NCBI GenBank assembly: GCA_034429695.1
Contig: DAOUGC010000208.1
Location: 1-15,626 of the forward strand
Length of the DNA: 15,626 nucleotides
Direction: 5' to 3'
Source: DAOUGC01 sp034429695
GTDB lineage: Bacteria > Chloroflexota > Anaerolineae > Anaerolineales > Anaerolineaceae
This document shows, piece after piece, positions 13,737 to 15,626 of this stretch; positions within the stretch are counted from its first letter, which is position 1, and each line of letters begins with the position of its first letter. A model generated the notes under the pieces. That model saw only the letters and a list, made by a program, of their open reading frames with translations, was not told the origin of the DNA and did not search any database. The position numbers and the translations under genes were made by a program.

Positions 13737-14943
13737 TTCTCTCTCTGCCGCGGCGCTCGAACCCACAGTGGCTGAGCCGGCAGCCCGCGCCGGTGTCATC
13801 GCCAGGCTTGGGTTTATTGACGCTGTGCGCCTGGCGCTCACCATCATGGTGATCATGGTTCACGCCGGGGTGGCATACGGCGGTATCGGAAGCTGGACCT
13901 ATGAAGACCCCGTGCAGGATGAATTGACCGCCGTTTTACTCTCGCTGTTCATCATCTCAGCCCAGTCGTTTTTCATGGGACTGTTTTTCTTCTTCGCCGG
14001 GTTCTTCACCCCCGCCTCTTTTGATCGCAAAGGTGCAGCCGGTTTCTGGAAAGACCGCCTGATCCGTCTGGGCATTCCCATGCTGCTGTACACCTTCTTC
14101 CTGTCCAGCATTCCCAACTACCTGAATGCAGTGGCCAATCAAGGCTTGCGCATGGGCTTCTGGCAGTTCTTCAGGGTTTACTTCTGGCGCAGCCCGGATG
14201 AAGGCCCCACCTGGTTCATCTTTGCCCTGCTGGTCTTCAGCGCCGGGTACACACTTTACCGCCTGATCAAGCGCACTGCTCAACCGGCGGGTGGTTTAAA
14301 GGTGAAATTCCCCGGCCTGACTGCCCTGCTGACAATCGCCCTGGTGATGGCAGCCTGCACATTTGCCGTGGCGCAATGGCTGCCCCTGGGAGAAATGTTC
14401 GATATTCTGGGCATTTTCTCGCTGCAATTACAGTTCTTCCCCACCTACATCATCCTGTTTGTGGCGGGCATCCTGGCACGGCGCAACGAATGGCTGGATC
14501 ACCTGCCGCTGCGTTCAGTAAGGGGTTGGGGGATAACCTCAGCGCTGCTGCTGATCGCACTGCCGGCTTTCATGATCCTGGGCGGCGCCGCCGATAACAA
14601 ACTGGATCTGTTCATGAGCGGCTTGAACTGGCGCTGTGTGGTCATGTCGCTCTGGCTGGGCCTGGCATGCATATCCTTCTCCATGACCATCACCCTGGCG
14701 ACAAAGAAATGGTTGGATAAAGCCAGCCTCTCAGGCAGGCGCCTGGCGCGCATCGGAGCAGAAGGCAATTACACTGCCTACCTGCTGCATCCACTGGTGC
14801 TGGTTCCCCTCACACACTGGATGAGCCAACTGAATCTGCCGTCCATGCTCAAGTTCCTGATCGTCGCTGCCCTGACAACCCTGATCTGCTACGGGCTGGC
14901 TCCCCTGCTGCGCAGGCTGCCCGGTCTACAACACGTACTCTAG
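13720..14943 (+). CDS. Acyltransferase-3 family membrane protein
   Basis: This 407-residue integral membrane protein has about ten hydrophobic segments after a ~30-residue Ala-rich N-terminus. Family marks are DAVRLALTIMVIMVHAG (R37, H48), the FFFFAGFF helix followed by FWKDRLIRLGIPMLLY (R113, R116) and near the end GNYTAYLLHPLVLVPL (H357). Members move acetyl, succinyl or other acyl groups from cytosolic CoA donors onto envelope sugars or lipids, or act on secondary metabolites. The substrate cannot be read here. It has an AGGAAAGGA ribosome-binding site and overlaps the receiver gene by 17 bp. A strong terminator follows. The neighbours suggest control of envelope modification by signalling, which is inference. 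Confidence 0.88.
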   Translation: MQTTSNSLSAAALEPTVAEPAARAGVIARLGFIDAVRLALTIMVIMVHAGVAYGGIGSWTYEDPVQDELTAVLLSLFIISAQSFFMGLFFFFAGFFTPASFDRKGAAGFWKDRLIRLGIPMLLYTFFLSSIPNYLNAVANQGLRMGFWQFFRVYFWRSPDEGPTWFIFALLVFSAGYTLYRLIKRTAQPAGGLKVKFPGLTALLTIALVMAACTFAVAQWLPLGEMFDILGIFSLQLQFFPTYIILFVAGILARRNEWLDHLPLRSVRGWGITSALLLIALPAFMILGGAADNKLDLFMSGLNWRCVVMSLWLGLACISFSMTITLATKKWLDKASLSGRRLARIGAEGNYTAYLLHPLVLVPLTHWMSQLNLPSMLKFLIVAALTTLICYGLAPLLRRLPGLQHVL

Positions 14944-14957
14944 AGGGACGGATGACC

Positions 14958-14992
14958 AAAAAGCCACTCGTAAATGCGGGTGGCTTTTTTTT
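14958..14992 (+). terminator. Rho-independent terminator after the acyltransferase
   Basis: AAAAAGCCACTCG (14958-14970) pairs with CGGGTGGCTTTTT (14977-14989) with one G-U pair and a 6-nt loop, followed by a run of eight T (14985-14992). The upstream A-run would also make it symmetrical for the other strand. Confidence 0.92.
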
Positions 14993-15004
14993 GTCGGATG
15001 AATG

Positions 15005-15010
15005 TATAGT
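15005..15010 (+). promoter_or_regulatory. Possible -10 element for the cupin gene
   Basis: TATAGT lies 22 nt before the cupin start, just past the acyltransferase terminator, where a promoter is needed. There is no clear -35. The hexamer is the same as the -10 of the kinase operon. Confidence 0.35.
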
Positions 15011-15031
15011 TAAAGGGATCAGGAGGACAAA

Positions 15032-15409
15032 ATGTCAGAAGAAAATTACGAACGTTACAATACCCGGCTGGATATTCTCCACCATCCCCTGGAGGTGATC
15101 GATATCACCGCATTGGCGGCAGCCTGCACCGACCCGTGGTACAACCAGACCCTGTGCCAGGTCAATGCTTCGGTGGTGCGATTGGGCGTCATACAGGGCG
15201 AATATCACTGGCACAAGCACGACCATGACGATGAATTTTTCTATGTGGTGTCAGGAAAATTGCTGATCGATTTGCCCGACCACTTTGTGGAGCTTGACCC
15301 CGGACAGGGCTTTGTGGTCCCCATGACGGTGATGCACCGCACCCGCGCCCCCGAGCGCACGGTGATCCTGATGGTGGAGAACGCCGGCATCATCCCCACC
15401 GGCAATTGA
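15032..15409 (+). CDS. Single-domain cupin
   Basis: This 125-residue protein is a conserved beta-barrel fold. The first cupin motif is G(56)...H61-K-H63...E68 within EYHWHKHDHDDEFFYVVSGKL. The second motif has PGQGFVVPMTVMHRTRAP with H102. These four residues form the usual metal site. There is no signal peptide, so it is cytosolic. AGGAGG lies about 7 nt upstream of the ATG. It is flanked by terminators on both sides, so it is monocistronic. Small cupins act as dioxygenases, isomerases or ligand-binding proteins, and nothing here decides between them. An extra His/Asp cluster (H65, D66, D67) next to the metal site is common in mannose-6-phosphate-isomerase-like relatives, which is a loose hint only. 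Confidence 0.88.
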   Translation: MSEENYERYNTRLDILHHPLEVIDITALAAACTDPWYNQTLCQVNASVVRLGVIQGEYHWHKHDHDDEFFYVVSGKLLIDLPDHFVELDPGQGFVVPMTVMHRTRAPERTVILMVENAGIIPTGN

Positions 15410-15441
15410 TCCTTCCAGGTTTGGATGCAGGCGTGGACACG

Positions 15442-15465
15442 AAATGTGCATCAATGCACATTTTT
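15442..15465 (+). terminator. Terminator after the cupin gene
   Basis: AAATGTGCA (15442-15450), loop TCAA, TGCACATTT (15455-15463), ending in five T (15461-15465). It lies 33 bp after the cupin stop. The stem is AT-rich at its base and the T-tract is short, so strength is moderate. Confidence 0.75.
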
Positions 15466-15479
15466 CCGTCCTGCATTTC

Positions 15480-15488
15480 TGCTAGAAT
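15480..15488 (+). promoter_or_regulatory. Extended -10 promoter of the flavodoxin gene
   Basis: TGC-TAGAAT is an extended -10 element 91 nt before the ATG. The leader of about 85 nt includes a small CGGGG/CCCCG hairpin (15501-15515). No clear -35 is seen. Confidence 0.5.
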
Positions 15489-15579
15489 AACCTTGGCCAT
15501 CGGGGTCATTCCCCGAGAACCTGTTGAAGAAACGGACTTCACGGTCTGGCAGTAAAACCCACTCAAAGGAAATAAAAAA

Positions 15580-15626
15580 ATGAAAGCACTGGTCGTATTT
15601 GATTCTTATTTTGGAAATACAGAAAA
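15580..15626 (+). CDS. Flavodoxin-family protein (partial, N-terminus only)
   Basis: Only the first 15 codons and part of the next are inside the window: MKALVVFDSYFGNTE. The first strand followed by the phosphate-binding loop (S/T)xxGNTE is the FMN-binding signature of flavodoxins. AAAGGA is placed about 9 nt before the ATG. Whether it is a stand-alone flavodoxin or a longer flavodoxin-domain protein cannot be seen because the window ends. Confidence 0.75.
   Translation, partial: MKALVVFDSYFGNTE

Overview
The window is about 15.6 kb of moderately GC-rich bacterial DNA. It carries 14 supported genes, one of them cut off at each edge. The mix suggests a member of the Chloroflexota, perhaps Anaerolineae: two-component systems with multi-pass sensors, a secreted LysM/Gly-Thr-rich protein, a polyphosphate-polymerase (VTC) plus DUF4956 pair beside a Cthe_2159-type beta-helix lipoprotein, and META/HslJ lipoproteins. 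This is inference from gene content. There is no rRNA, tRNA or other phylogenetic marker in the window. I see no transposase, integrase, phage gene or CRISPR array.

Left block (1-1530, + strand): the tail of an unidentified gene, a strong 12-bp hairpin, then an amidoligase of the glutamine-synthetase-like fold. It converges on the next block with only 16 bp between stop codons.

Block 2 (5187 down to 1547, - strand): a tight run of VTC-type polyphosphate polymerase, DUF4956 membrane protein, OmpR-type response regulator and HAMP histidine kinase, with overlapping starts and stops. The regulator also seems to have its own promoter, placed so that its mRNA would be leaderless. Upstream on the same strand, behind a terminator, lies a large lipoprotein with a carbohydrate-binding beta-helix (5352-7274). 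Before that is a secreted two-LysM protein (7427-8233) with its own terminator. VTC, DUF4956 and Cthe_2159-type proteins are known to occur together, and this block adds a two-component system.

Middle (8234-8889): a 656-bp gene-free gap with a 12-bp perfect palindrome, an AT-rich stretch and a structured leader in front of asnB (8890-10401). A 15-bp perfect hairpin ends asnB and also serves the convergent META-domain lipoprotein (10458-10877).

Right block (11041-14943, + strand): a NarL/LiaS-type sensor kinase with a TTG start overlaps its LuxR-type regulator, which is followed by a textbook terminator. Then come a small DUF2007-like protein, a degenerate stand-alone receiver and an acyltransferase-3 membrane protein in a tight cluster. 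A 27-bp dyad lies between the divergent META gene and the kinase. The window closes with a monocistronic cupin (15032-15409) and the first codons of a flavodoxin with an extended -10 promoter.

Much of the window concerns the cell surface and envelope signalling: lipoproteins, LysM, acyltransferase and two sensor systems. No single obviously new system is present. The best leads are the polyphosphate/two-component cluster, the dyad at 10902-10928, the asnB leader and the receiver with an inserted hairpin.
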